From NCBI GenBank assembly GCA_020249925.1, contig JADCER010000005.1, positions 124,001 to 188,000 of the forward strand: a DNA stretch of 64,000 nucleotides, given 5' to 3'. Origin of the DNA: Roseomonas sp. GTDB taxonomy: Bacteria > Pseudomonadota > Alphaproteobacteria > Acetobacterales > Acetobacteraceae. Positions 8,864 through 16,700 of this stretch are shown here, piece after piece; the stretch's first letter is position 1; every line of letters begins with the position of its first letter. Both the position numbers and the translations under genes were made by a program. Under the pieces are notes generated by a model. The model did not search any database and was not told the DNA's origin. It saw nothing but the letters and a program-made list of their open reading frames with translations.

Positions 8864-10062
8864 TGCGCCGCGGCTTGGGTACCGGCTGGCGTCAGGCGCT
8901 GGCAGGCGCGATCAAGTAGCGCCACCGCCTCATCCGCATCCGCTTCCGTGATGATCAAGGGCGGCGCCAAGCGCAGCACATTCATGCCCGCAGCGACTGT
9001 GAGCAAGCCTTCGGCCACGGCGGCATTTTGCATTTCGCCATTATTCACCTCGGGCCGAAGCTTCAGGCCAAGCAGCAGGCCAGCGCCGCGCACATCCTCA
9101 ATTACTGTCGGATGCTTGGCGGCGAGTGCCAGCAGGCCACGCCACAAATGCCGCGCCACCTGATCCACGCGGTCGAGGAAGCCGGGGGCAGAGACAACAT
9201 CCATCACCGCATTACCGGCAGCGCAGGCGAGAGGCCCGCCGCCATAGGTTGAGCCATGCGTGCCGGGCTTCAGATGCTTCGCCACATGTTCCTTGGCGAA
9301 AATGCCGCCCAGCGGGAAGCCGCCGCCAATGCCCTTGGCGGAGGACATCACATCAGGCTCGATCCCGGCCCATTGATGGGCCCACATCTTGCCGGAACGG
9401 CCCATGCCGGTCTGCACTTCGTCCAGCGCCAGCAGCAGCCCGTATTCATCGCACATGGCGCGCAATTCGCGGAGGAAACGCAGCGGCGCGGGGCGCACGC
9501 CGCCTTCACCCTGCACGGGTTCAATCAGCACGCCGGCCGTATTGGGGCCAATCGCATCACGCACCGCATTCATATTGTCGAAGGGCACATGGTCGAAGCC
9601 TTCAACCGGCGGGCCAAAGCCGGCCAGGTATTTCTCATTCCCCGTGGCGGCCAAAGCGGCCATGGTGCGGCCATGGAAGGCGCCATCAAAGCAGATCAGC
9701 CGGTAGCGTTCCGGATGGCCGTTTTCCGCATGGTATTTGCGGACAGCCTTGATCATGCCTTCATTGGCTTCCGCACCGGAATTGCAGAAAAACACACTAT
9801 CGGCGAAGGAATTTTCCACATGGCGCCGCGCGAGCGTTTCCGCCTGCGGAATGCGATACAGGTTGGAGGCATGAATGATCTTGCCCGCCTGTTCCGCAAT
9901 CACCCGCGTCAGGTGCTGATGGCCGTGACCCAAGGATGAAGTCGCGATGCCCGCGCCGAAATCCAGGAAACGTCGGCCATCTTCCGTCCAAAGTCGCGCG
10001 CCTTCGCCCCGCTCAAAAGCAAGGTCGGCACGGTTATAGGTCGGCATCAGGGCGGGAATCAC
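8860..10062 (-). CDS. argD: Acetylornithine/aspartate-family aminotransferase
   Basis: PLP-dependent class III aminotransferase that makes N-acetylornithine from the semialdehyde in arginine synthesis. I chose GTG 10062 ([20 protein letters not shown]): ArgD proteins of this group usually start this way and the length becomes 400 aa, normal for ArgD. The open frame extends to 10116 without family-like residues, and an ATG lies at 10047. Numbered from 10062: phosphate-binding NSGAEANE at 94-101, [10 protein letters not shown] near 213-222 with Asp214 for the PLP nitrogen, and [13 protein letters not shown] with Schiff-base Lys243. argF follows through an ATGA overlap. Confidence 0.94.
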   Translation of the reverse strand: MIPALMPTYNRADLAFERGEGARLWTEDGRRFLDFGAGIATSSLGHGHQHLTRVIAEQAGKIIHASNLYRIPQAETLARRHVENSFADSVFFCNSGAEANEGMIKAVRKYHAENGHPERYRLICFDGAFHGRTMAALAATGNEKYLAGFGPPVEGFDHVPFDNMNAVRDAIGPNTAGVLIEPVQGEGGVRPAPLRFLRELRAMCDEYGLLLALDEVQTGMGRSGKMWAHQWAGIEPDVMSSAKGIGGGFPLGGIFAKEHVAKHLKPGTHGSTYGGGPLACAAGNAVMDVVSAPGFLDRVDQVARHLWRGLLALAAKHPTVIEDVRGAGLLLGLKLRPEVNNGEMQNAAVAEGLLTVAAGMNVLRLAPPLIITEADADEAVALLDRACQRLTPAGTQAAAQ

Positions 10063-10173
10063 GTTTCCAGTCTCCAGCGCAACCGGCCCGGGCGCGGGCG
10101 ACCATCGCCCCACCAAGGACCGGAAAGACGAAACTTGCCGTAAAAGCGCGCAAGATGAAAGAGGCGCGCTGAT

Positions 10174-10974
10174 TTATTCGCCGATATTCATCAAGGCGCC
10201 CCGCACACGCGCGGCCTGGAATTGCGCCATGAAAAGCCAGGCGGCCAGCCCAAGCCAGATCAGATCAAGCCCAAAGGCATAGGCCAGATGATCCCAGGCA
10301 AAGCGCCCTTCCAGCAGTGCGGCGCGCATGCCTTCAAAAACATGCGTCGCCGGAATGGCGAGAGAGATTGGCTGCAACCAGCCTGGCAGCACCGAAACCG
10401 GGTAGAAAACTGCCGAAAAGGGCGCCAGGCCGAATAGCACGCCCCAGGCCAAAGCCTCGGCCCCCGCGCCATGGCGGAGGATCAGCGCCGTCACCCCCAG
10501 CGCCACGGCCCAACCCATGGCCATGAGTGCGGCGAAGTAAAGCACGAGGCCTGGCCCCAGCGTCCAAATGCCAAACCCGTACAACAAAAAGGCGAGCAGA
10601 ATGGCCGGCCCCACGCCAATCGCCGTGCGCAGGATGCTCATGGCGACCAGGCCCGCCACCAATTCATGCGGGCGCAGAGGTGCGACGAAAATATGGCCCA
10701 GATTGCGCGACCAGATTTCCTCCAGGAAGGAAATGGCGAAGCCCATTTGGCTGCGCAGCGTTACTTCCCACAGCAGCACACCGCCCAGCAGCACGCCGGC
10801 AGTGACACTGGCGGTATTGTTCTGCACGCCGGCAAGCCAGGCAGTGACAAAACCCCAGACCAGCATTTGCAGCACGGGCCAATACATCAATTCCAGAACG
10901 CGCGGCCAGGAACGCCGATACAGCGCCAAATGCCGATACATCAGCCCCCAGACGCGCCGCGCCGCGCCGCTCAT
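10174..10974 (-). CDS. ABC-2 type transporter permease
   Basis: A 266-aa membrane protein with six predicted hydrophobic segments and the ABC-2 arrangement: a short basic N-terminus (AARRVWGLMYRHLALYRRSW), then paired helices, and a conserved FLEEIWSRN stretch near 82-90. Typical for two-component exporters of the nodulation-factor/antibiotic/lipid type (NodJ-like). Its ATG overlaps the stop of the ATPase gene by four bases, so the two form one exporter. The C-terminal end lies 111 nt before argD on the same strand. Cargo cannot be told from sequence. Confidence 0.87.
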   Translation of the reverse strand: MSGAARRVWGLMYRHLALYRRSWPRVLELMYWPVLQMLVWGFVTAWLAGVQNNTASVTAGVLLGGVLLWEVTLRSQMGFAISFLEEIWSRNLGHIFVAPLRPHELVAGLVAMSILRTAIGVGPAILLAFLLYGFGIWTLGPGLVLYFAALMAMGWAVALGVTALILRHGAGAEALAWGVLFGLAPFSAVFYPVSVLPGWLQPISLAIPATHVFEGMRAALLEGRFAWDHLAYAFGLDLIWLGLAAWLFMAQFQAARVRGALMNIGE

Positions 10975-11726
10975 GCCGCGCGCCCCTGGCCGCGGGCGAT
11001 ATCCAGAAACACCTGTTCCAAATCATCGCGGCCATAGCGGGAGATCAAGTCATTGGGGCTGCCTTGATCCACAATCCGCCCGCCCTTCAGCATCAGCACG
11101 TGATCCGCAAGGCGTTCAACCTCAGCCATATTATGGCTGGCCAGCAGAATGGCAGCGCCGGCTTCCGCGCGGTAATCTTCCAGAAGGCTGCGGACCCAAT
11201 CGCCCGTATCGGGGTCAAGGCTTGCGGTGGGTTCATCAAGCAGCAGCAATTCCGGCCGATTGATCAGGGATTTCGCCAGCGCCACGCGGGTTTTTTGCCC
11301 GGCCGAAAGCTGCCCCGCGGGCCGGTCCAGAAAGCCGGTCAATTGCAGGCGCTCCGCCAATTCCGCGATGCGATCCTGCGCATGCGGCACGTTATAGAGA
11401 TGCGCATAAACGCCAAGGTTTTCGGCAACCGTCAGCCGATGCGGCAGCGCGACATAGGGCGAGGAGAAATTCATGCGCGCAAGCGCGGCGAAACGGTCCC
11501 GCGCCATGTCATGGCCCAGCACCACAACCCGCCCCGCACTTGGCACCAAAAGGCCGAGCAGTATGGCAATGGTGGTGGATTTGCCAGCGCCATTGCCGCC
11601 CAGCAGCGCCCAGGTGCTACCGGCGGGTTGGACAAAATCGAGGCCTGCCACGGCGGGCGGGTCGCTGTCCTTGTAGGTTTTCGACAGACCCTCGGCCTGG
11701 ATTGCGGGAATCAACATGGGGGGCAT
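10971..11726 (-). CDS. ABC transporter ATP-binding protein (ABC-2 exporter)
   Basis: Nucleotide-binding subunit of 251 aa. Walker A GGNGAGKST at 43-51, signature LSAGQ at 140-144, and Walker B LLLLDEPT at 160-167 followed by ASLDPD. The signature has Ala where LSGGQ is usual, a common variant in ABC-2 families. The start at 11726 has only a weak ribosome site (TTTGGGC); an ATG three codons later is an alternative. It is coupled to the permease by ATGA. The upstream gene on the same strand, an EAL-like protein, ends 37 nt before it, so all four genes from 14168 to 10174 may be one operon. Confidence 0.92.
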   Translation of the reverse strand: MPPMLIPAIQAEGLSKTYKDSDPPAVAGLDFVQPAGSTWALLGGNGAGKSTTIAILLGLLVPSAGRVVVLGHDMARDRFAALARMNFSSPYVALPHRLTVAENLGVYAHLYNVPHAQDRIAELAERLQLTGFLDRPAGQLSAGQKTRVALAKSLINRPELLLLDEPTASLDPDTGDWVRSLLEDYRAEAGAAILLASHNMAEVERLADHVLMLKGGRIVDQGSPNDLISRYGRDDLEQVFLDIARGQGRAA

Positions 11727-11763
11727 ATCGGCCCAAAGCGGCGTTTCGCCAAGTCAGACCGGT

Positions 11764-12942
11764 TCAGGCCGCCGGGCGCTGGCTTTCGATCAGGCGGCCC
11801 TGGAACATGCGAATGCCCACTTCCCAACCCCAGGCAATGGCCGCCGGGCGATCCGCCCCGGCCAAAATCACATGTTCGGCCGCCTGGGCAATCTTTTTGC
11901 GGAGATCCGCCGTTGCAGCGCTATCGGCGCCGGGAAATTCCCCGGACCATTTGAGGCGCAGAAAATCAAAGCCCCCGCGTAAGCCGGACATGACCGTGGC
12001 AGCAAAGGGGGAAGCCGCTTCAATCATCAGCCGATAGCCACGCGCCTTCGCGAAATGGCGCGCGAGCTCGAACAGATCGGGCGCGGCCAGCACATCTTCC
12101 GCATCCAGCCCGATAATCAGCTTATGTCGCTGGCTTTGCGGCATGAGGGAGTCAAGCCGAAGGAATTCTGTCGAAAAAAGACTTTCGACGCGCAGCGGCA
12201 GCGCGAGTGCGCGCATGTGGCGCAATTCCTCAGGCCGGGCAATATCGCTCAATTGCCGCCGGTCAATGCACTGCATCAGCCTTTGCGCAAAGGCTGGCGT
12301 CAATGAGATGTCATAGCCCGGCAGCAGCCTTTCGCAGACTTCAGCAAGCTCAGCGCGGCGATCTTCCCAAAACAGCTTGGTGTTTTGCCCGCCGGGCTCA
12401 AGCCAGCAAACCTTCTGACGGCGGAAAAAGATACTGAGATCAGCCGTGGTCAAGCCGCGCTCCGCCGAGGCCAGCGCTGCCGCGTCAACCATGCGGTTTT
12501 CCGGTTCCTCCAGCGCCATGGCCCGCATGGCCGCCACCATGCCAAGGCTGTCTTCGACCGCTGCCATGACAGCGGCTGCCTGCTGCGGCAGGCGCAGCAT
12601 ATAGACCGCCTTTTCAGCTTCCTCAGGTTCCAGCATGGACAGCAGGGTTTGCCGCTGCTGTTCCAGCGCATCGCTTGCATTGGGCAGACCAATCGCCACC
12701 AGATCACCGCCCGGCAATTTGAAACCCCTGATCCGGGCCGTGCTGTTCAAGGGTTCCCAGGCTTCGCGCAGCAATTCTGCCCTTGTGCCGAAGCGGCGGG
12801 CGCGCGGCAGGGCCGAAAATCGCAGCATGAGCACCAGGCGCTCCTCACCCAGGGCGACTGCGTCGCGAATGGCATTGGAAAGGGCCACAGCCCCAAGCGC
12901 TTCAACCGGCAAGGCCGCAGCGGTGGGGGCAACAGAACTCAT
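11764..12942 (-). CDS. Degenerate GGDEF/EAL-like protein (second of a paralogous pair)
   Basis: A 392-aa soluble protein that I cannot assign to a named function. The N-terminal third reads like a worn GGDEF-type fold (LVLMLRFSALPRARR, then GFKLPGGDLVAIGLP near 74-88). The last 120 residues read like an EAL-type barrel: LIIGLDAEDVL, FAKARGYRLMIEA, FDFLRLKWSGEF and finally GWEVGIRMFQGRLIE, which matches the conserved end of EAL domains. The catalytic EAL and metal-binding residues are absent, so c-di-GMP hydrolysis is unlikely; binding or scaffolding is more plausible. Its ATG overlaps the stop of the gene before it by four bases. The coding evidence is strong, the fold call is inference. Confidence 0.65.
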   Translation of the reverse strand: MSSVAPTAAALPVEALGAVALSNAIRDAVALGEERLVLMLRFSALPRARRFGTRAELLREAWEPLNSTARIRGFKLPGGDLVAIGLPNASDALEQQRQTLLSMLEPEEAEKAVYMLRLPQQAAAVMAAVEDSLGMVAAMRAMALEEPENRMVDAAALASAERGLTTADLSIFFRRQKVCWLEPGGQNTKLFWEDRRAELAEVCERLLPGYDISLTPAFAQRLMQCIDRRQLSDIARPEELRHMRALALPLRVESLFSTEFLRLDSLMPQSQRHKLIIGLDAEDVLAAPDLFELARHFAKARGYRLMIEAASPFAATVMSGLRGGFDFLRLKWSGEFPGADSAATADLRKKIAQAAEHVILAGADRPAAIAWGWEVGIRMFQGRLIESQRPAA

Positions 12943-14168
12943 GAATGACCCTCGGGCAATACGGCTTCCAGCAAAAGAGGCTTGTGGCAGCCGAGCCGAT
13001 CAAAGGGGGAGGTCGCAAGCCCGCGGGCGCGACATTCCGAACGCAGGCAGCGCGTGGCTTCACTGCAGTATTCCATGCGGCTTGCGGCGATGACGTCTTC
13101 AATCCATGGGCCGCTGTAAAGATATATGCCCTGGCTGAGGCCCCAGAGAAGAGCGGCTTCACCATCGCAGCCATCCAGGATGACGCGCGCCGGATCAAGG
13201 CGCCGCAAGACCCTGAGTGATTGCGTATCATCCAGGGCCGGCGACCAATCCATGATCAGCCAATCCGCCGGCAGGGCATCCGATTCAACCAGGGAAAGTG
13301 CTGATGCCGAAAGCCCTGAAATGGCAATGCCCCAGGCCTGTTGCTGCAGCGCCTGCCGCCTGGTGGCGAGGTTGCTGATGGAAATGGCCTCATGCAGGGC
13401 AAGTGTCGCGTAAAGGGCGGGGGCGGCGGCGGGCAGCGGATCCTCTTCTGTCTCCGCCGGCATGGGTGGCAGCAGATCGGGCGGCAAATCGAGCAATAGC
13501 GGGGCGATGGGCCCGCCGCCCATCAGGGATTTGCGCGTACCCTCATCACCAAGCGCTTCCAGGACGCGTTTTTGCAGCGAGGATTGCGCGTGGCGCAGCA
13601 GCGCCCGATCCTCGGCAATACTGCCAAGGTGCTTCCGCAGGGCTGTGTGGTCCAAGCCAAGACGCTGGAACACCAATTTGGGCAGCCTTGTGTCGGTAAT
13701 GCCGACAATGCTTTGCCGCCGATAGACTTGCGCGAGGTTGATCCGATCCAGGCGCGCATCGAGGTTGAGCGGTGAGATCGGCTCCGGCGCGGGCACTTCC
13801 AGGAATTGTGGCAGGCGGGCTGCATTCAAGATGCTGATCAGCATGTGCTTGGATGCTGGCAGCGGCAATAAATGCACTGCTGTCTTGCCCAAGATTTGCT
13901 CCAGCAGAAGCTGAAGCTTACCCGCTTCGAAGCTCGGCAGTTCCGTCAGCAGCCAATCATGCGGGGCGATTTCAACCAAAGAGCCGCCTTTGACATCAAC
14001 CGCTTCCCGCATCAGGGCAAAAACCAGGCGCTGGGCTTCCGGCCGCGTGCCGGGAGAGACGCGCACAGCCGCCCGCCCGCCTTCATCGCGCAAGGCGCGC
14101 CTCAGCGCGTCCTGCAAGGACGTCTGGCTGAGCTGCAACTCAGGGGTGGCGGGGCGGATACTGGGCAT
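12939..14168 (-). CDS. Degenerate GGDEF/EAL-like protein with C-terminal cysteine cluster
   Basis: A 409-aa protein with the same two-part plan as its downstream neighbour. N-terminal: SPGTRPEAQRLVFAL and GGSLVEIAPHDWLLTELP near 61-78. C-terminal: DWLIMDWSPALDD, RVILDGCDGEAALLWGLSQG and IYLYSGPWIED, which follow the end of an EAL barrel but lack the catalytic acids. A tail adds Cys368, Cys374, Cys379 and Cys394 with basic residues between, a possible metal site not seen in the partner. It is the first gene of a possible four-gene operon that includes an ABC-2 exporter. No clear ribosome site precedes ATG 14168; a CTAG-type -10 lies 28-31 nt upstream. Confidence 0.62.
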   Translation of the reverse strand: MPSIRPATPELQLSQTSLQDALRRALRDEGGRAAVRVSPGTRPEAQRLVFALMREAVDVKGGSLVEIAPHDWLLTELPSFEAGKLQLLLEQILGKTAVHLLPLPASKHMLISILNAARLPQFLEVPAPEPISPLNLDARLDRINLAQVYRRQSIVGITDTRLPKLVFQRLGLDHTALRKHLGSIAEDRALLRHAQSSLQKRVLEALGDEGTRKSLMGGGPIAPLLLDLPPDLLPPMPAETEEDPLPAAAPALYATLALHEAISISNLATRRQALQQQAWGIAISGLSASALSLVESDALPADWLIMDWSPALDDTQSLRVLRRLDPARVILDGCDGEAALLWGLSQGIYLYSGPWIEDVIAASRMEYCSEATRCLRSECRARGLATSPFDRLGCHKPLLLEAVLPEGHS

Positions 14169-14195
14169 ATGTTTGTGATTTCTAACAGAAACCTA

Positions 14196-14199
14196 CTAG
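14196..14199 (-). promoter_or_regulatory. CTAG-type -10 candidate for the GGDEF/EAL-like gene pair
   Basis: On the minus strand the reading is TGCTAGTA, ending about 28 nt before ATG 14168. It resembles the alphaproteobacterial -10 form GCTANA. No good -35 is visible. The same CTAG placement recurs before five other genes of this window. Confidence 0.3.
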
Positions 14200-14233
14200 C
14201 AAGGCGTATAAATTTGATCCACCACGATCCTTA

Positions 14234-14280
14234 GAGCAGATCACGTTCAGATGGAATCATCTGAACGTGTGAAGATGCTC
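14234..14280. repeat. Palindromic intergenic repeat, copy 1
   Basis: Outer arms GAGCA (14234-14238) and TGCTC (14276-14280) enclose a perfect 12-bp stem CACGTTCAGATG (14242-14253) / CATCTGAACGTG (14258-14269) with a GAAT loop. It starts with CTTAGAGC like copy 2 and the element at 21241. Similar palindromes are widespread between genes of Rhizobiales and Acetobacteraceae, from memory. Confidence 0.75.
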
Positions 14281-14296
14281 GAAAAACAACGGCTTA

Positions 14297-14334
14297 GAGC
14301 GTGTTGCGTGAACCCACGTGAACGCAACATGCTC
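14297..14334. repeat. Palindromic intergenic repeat, copy 2
   Basis: Arms GAGCGTGTTGCGT (14297-14309) and ACGCAACATGCTC (14322-14334) pair over 13 positions with one G-T pair; the 12-nt loop is GAACCCACGTGA. It lies 17 nt after copy 1, is preceded by the same CTTA, and shares the GAGC/GCTC ends but not the core. Confidence 0.7.
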
Positions 14335-14571
14335 GCGCGGTCCGGTCGCTGCTGTCGGATGCCGGCAGCGGCGTGAATCGGCTCACCAGATATAGGGCGA
14401 GTGGGGCGCGGGGGCAGTTCTGGACTGGGAAAGGTCAGCATGAATCGCACCACTACTTGTTTTGGTGTGGCTGGTTGCCCGCTTCGACCCCCGCCCGTGC
14501 GTTTTACCCCTTCGCTTTCGTCAAAAAATGCCTATATTAAAAACTATTCATCTTGGGAGGTCCCGAATCCA

Positions 14572-15522
14572 ATGCGTCGTCCCGGTTACCTAGTCACCGC
14601 TTTTGCGGCCCTGGCCATGGTTTTGGTCCCGGCCTTGGCTGAGGCCAAGCCGGGCGGAGGCTCATCTTCCGGCAGCCGCGGCAGCCGGACCTATTCTGCG
14701 CCGCCGCCGACCCAGACCGCGCCCAATACCGCGCGCCCGATGGAGCGCACGGCAACCCAACCTTCCGGTCCGCAGCAGGCCGGCGCGCCCGCGCGCCCTG
14801 GCATGCCGCCGCAAGCGCAGCCGCAGCGTTCCTTCATGGGCGCGCTGGCGGGTGGCCTTCTCATGGGCGGCCTGATCGGCATGCTCTTTGGCGGTGGGCT
14901 CCTGGGCGGTATCGGTGGCTTCGGCGCCGTGCTTGGGATGTTGCTGCAAGTGGCGCTGATTGGTGGCTTGATCTATCTGGCCTTCCGGCTGTTCCGCCGC
15001 CGTCAGCCCGCCCCCGCGATGGCCGGTCCTTCCGGCTATGCGCGCCAGATGGACCCGACCCCGATGGGTGGTGGCGCAGCCTCGGCCGGTGCCTATGCCG
15101 CGCCGTCGCGTGATGTCCAGCTTAGCCAGCAGGATTATCAGGCCTTTGAGCGTGCCTTGATTGAGGTGAATGCCGCCTGGTCGCGCCGCGACCTGAAGGG
15201 CCTGCGCGACTTCGCCACCCCGGAAATGGTGGGCTATTTCGCGCAGGATTACCGCGATCTGGATGCGCGCGGCTGGCGCAATGAAACCCGCGATGTGAAG
15301 CTGGAAGGCGGCGATCTTTCCGAAGCCTGGCATGAGGATGGGTTGGATTACGCCACCGTTGCCATGCGCTTCAGCCTGCTGGATGCCACTTTTGAGGAAG
15401 CAACCGGCAAGCTTGTGGAAGGCAGCACGACCGAGCGCCAAACCTCTACCGAGATGTGGACCTTTGTGCGCAGCGGTCCTGAGGAGCGCTGGCTGCTCTC
15501 GGCCATTCAGCAGACCACCTGA
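14572..15522 (+). CDS. Tim44-like domain membrane protein
   Basis: A 316-aa exported membrane protein. Signal peptide at 1-25 (cut near AEA-KPGG), then a Ser/Pro/Gln-rich linker, a Gly/Met/Leu-rich membrane segment (about 90-130) ending in FRLFRRRQ, and a C-terminal Tim44-like domain from about 180: DYQAFERALIEVNAAWSRRD, FATPEMVGYF, and the final EMWTFVRS...WLLSAIQQT. Bacterial Tim44-like proteins of this layout (TimA-like) are of uncertain role, near the membrane. I chose ATG 14572, preceded by GGGAGG, because it begins a clean signal peptide. A strong terminator follows. Confidence 0.88.
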   Translation: MRRPGYLVTAFAALAMVLVPALAEAKPGGGSSSGSRGSRTYSAPPPTQTAPNTARPMERTATQPSGPQQAGAPARPGMPPQAQPQRSFMGALAGGLLMGGLIGMLFGGGLLGGIGGFGAVLGMLLQVALIGGLIYLAFRLFRRRQPAPAMAGPSGYARQMDPTPMGGGAASAGAYAAPSRDVQLSQQDYQAFERALIEVNAAWSRRDLKGLRDFATPEMVGYFAQDYRDLDARGWRNETRDVKLEGGDLSEAWHEDGLDYATVAMRFSLLDATFEEATGKLVEGSTTERQTSTEMWTFVRSGPEERWLLSAIQQTT

Positions 15523-15570
15523 CGTTGCCTTGCCGGCATGGCGCAAGCCGTGCCGGTTTGGCCTTGTGCC

Positions 15571-15608
15571 ATACCGTGATCAGTTGCCGCTGATCACGGT
15601 ATTTTTTT
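15571..15608 (+). terminator. Intrinsic terminator after the Tim44-like gene
   Basis: A 13-bp perfect stem (15571-15583 with 15590-15602, core ACCGTGATCAG/CTGATCACGGT), loop TTGCCG, and a run of seven T at 15602-15608. It is the best intrinsic terminator of the window. Confidence 0.9.
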
Positions 15609-15679
15609 GTCCGCATGCCGCAGTGTAGGGATCAGGTTTTGGGCGCGAGAAAATACTCGCCTTTCACTGATTGGTTCGT

Positions 15680-15685
15680 CTAGCC
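15680..15685 (+). promoter_or_regulatory. CTAG-type -10 candidate for Bug receptor 15712
   Basis: GTCTAGCC centred about 30 nt before ATG 15712, right after the terminator of the previous gene, so a promoter is required in this short gap. The -35 is unclear (TTTCAC at 15662-15667 is too close). Confidence 0.35.
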
Positions 15686-15711
15686 TTCCGGTAAAGAAGT
15701 GGGAGGAAGGC

Positions 15712-16680
15712 ATGGTTTTGCGGCTTGGTCGTCGTGCCCTCATGACGGGCATGGCTGGCGCCTTGGCGACACCTGCGCTGGCGCAGGCGCGGTTTCCGGA
15801 CCGGCCCTTGCGCATGATGGTGCCCTGGACGCCCGGTGGCGCCACCGACATTCAGATGCGCGCGCTGTGTGAACAGGCGGCGAAGCGGCTTGGCCAACCC
15901 ATTATCGTGGAAAACAAGCCCGGCGCGGGTGGGTCGCTCGCCGCGCAATTCCTGGCGCGGGAGGCGCGGGCGGATGGCTATACGCTGGCGCAAATGTCCA
16001 ATGGTACGTTCCGCATGCCGCTGATGCAGGAAAGGCCGCAATGGGACCCGATGCAGGACTTCACCTGGGTCATTCGCCTGGTGGGCTATATGGGTGGCGT
16101 GGTGGTGCGCCGCGATGCGCCCTGGCGCACCATGCAGGAATTGCTGGCCGATGCCCGCGCCAATCCGGGCAAGTTCAATTACGGCACGCCCGGCGCCAAT
16201 ACCACCGACATCCAAATGACGCGCCTGGCGCGGCTGGCTGGCATTGATTGGGTGACGGTGCCCTTCCGCGGTGCCGCGCCCAATCTGCAAGCGCTATTGG
16301 CCGGCGATATTCATTTCTCGGCGGAGACCAGCGCCTGGGCGGATATGGCCCTTGAAGGCCGCGTGCGCCCCTTGGCTGTATGGATGAGCGAAAGAGCGTC
16401 GCGCTTTCCGAATGTGCCTACCTTGCGAGAGGTTGGCTATGATGTACTGGGTGAGAGCACCTATGGCATTGGCGGCCCACGTGGCCTGGACCCGGGTGTA
16501 GTGCGGGTGCTGCATGATGCCTTCAAGGAAGCACTGTTTGACCCCGCACATCTGGCGGTGATTGCGCGTTTCGACATGCCGGTGCGCTATCTGAACAGCG
16601 CTGATTACGCCGTGGCCGCCGCGGCGCATTTTGAGGATGAGCGCAGGACCGTGCAGGAACTTGGGCTCAGGCTTGGCTGA
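15712..16680 (+). CDS. Bug-family periplasmic receptor
   Basis: A 322-aa receptor. ATG 15712 is chosen because GGGAGGAAGG precedes it and a leader begins there (LGRRALMTGMAG, cut after ALAQ). The upstream frame to 15607 is not protein-like. Bug motifs: FPDRPLRMMVPWTPGGATD and VENKPGAGGSLAA. The gene stands alone between a terminator and a convergent TRAP operon, whose DctM stop is only 9 nt away. The end of the gene is part of a 13-bp hairpin that spans both stop codons. Ligand unknown; no TctAB partner nearby. Confidence 0.9.
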   Translation: MVLRLGRRALMTGMAGALATPALAQARFPDRPLRMMVPWTPGGATDIQMRALCEQAAKRLGQPIIVENKPGAGGSLAAQFLAREARADGYTLAQMSNGTFRMPLMQERPQWDPMQDFTWVIRLVGYMGGVVVRRDAPWRTMQELLADARANPGKFNYGTPGANTTDIQMTRLARLAGIDWVTVPFRGAAPNLQALLAGDIHFSAETSAWADMALEGRVRPLAVWMSERASRFPNVPTLREVGYDVLGESTYGIGGPRGLDPGVVRVLHDAFKEALFDPAHLAVIARFDMPVRYLNSADYAVAAAAHFEDERRTVQELGLRLG

Positions 16681-16700
16681 AGTTTCGCTTCAGCCAAGCC
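16670..16700. terminator. Hairpin across the stops of two convergent genes
   Basis: A perfect 13-bp stem GGCTTGGCTGAAG (16670-16682) / CTTCAGCCAAGCC (16688-16700) with loop TTTCG. It contains the TGA of the Bug gene and, on the other strand, the TGA of dctM. No T run follows on either strand, so as a terminator it would be weak or Rho-assisted, but the symmetry serves both directions. Confidence 0.6.

Larger units (their letters stand above)
14169..14571. other. Gene-free divergent region with palindromic repeats
   Basis: This 403-nt stretch is the only gap over 300 nt. It holds two palindromic repeats (14234-14280 and 14297-14334), a CTAG-type -10 candidate for the minus-strand gene, and an AT-rich block near 14521-14550 with TATATT (14533-14538) that could be the -10 of the Tim44-like gene. 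Frames crossing 14401-14571 continue the Tim44-like gene upstream but carry no recognisable protein. Confidence 0.7.
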
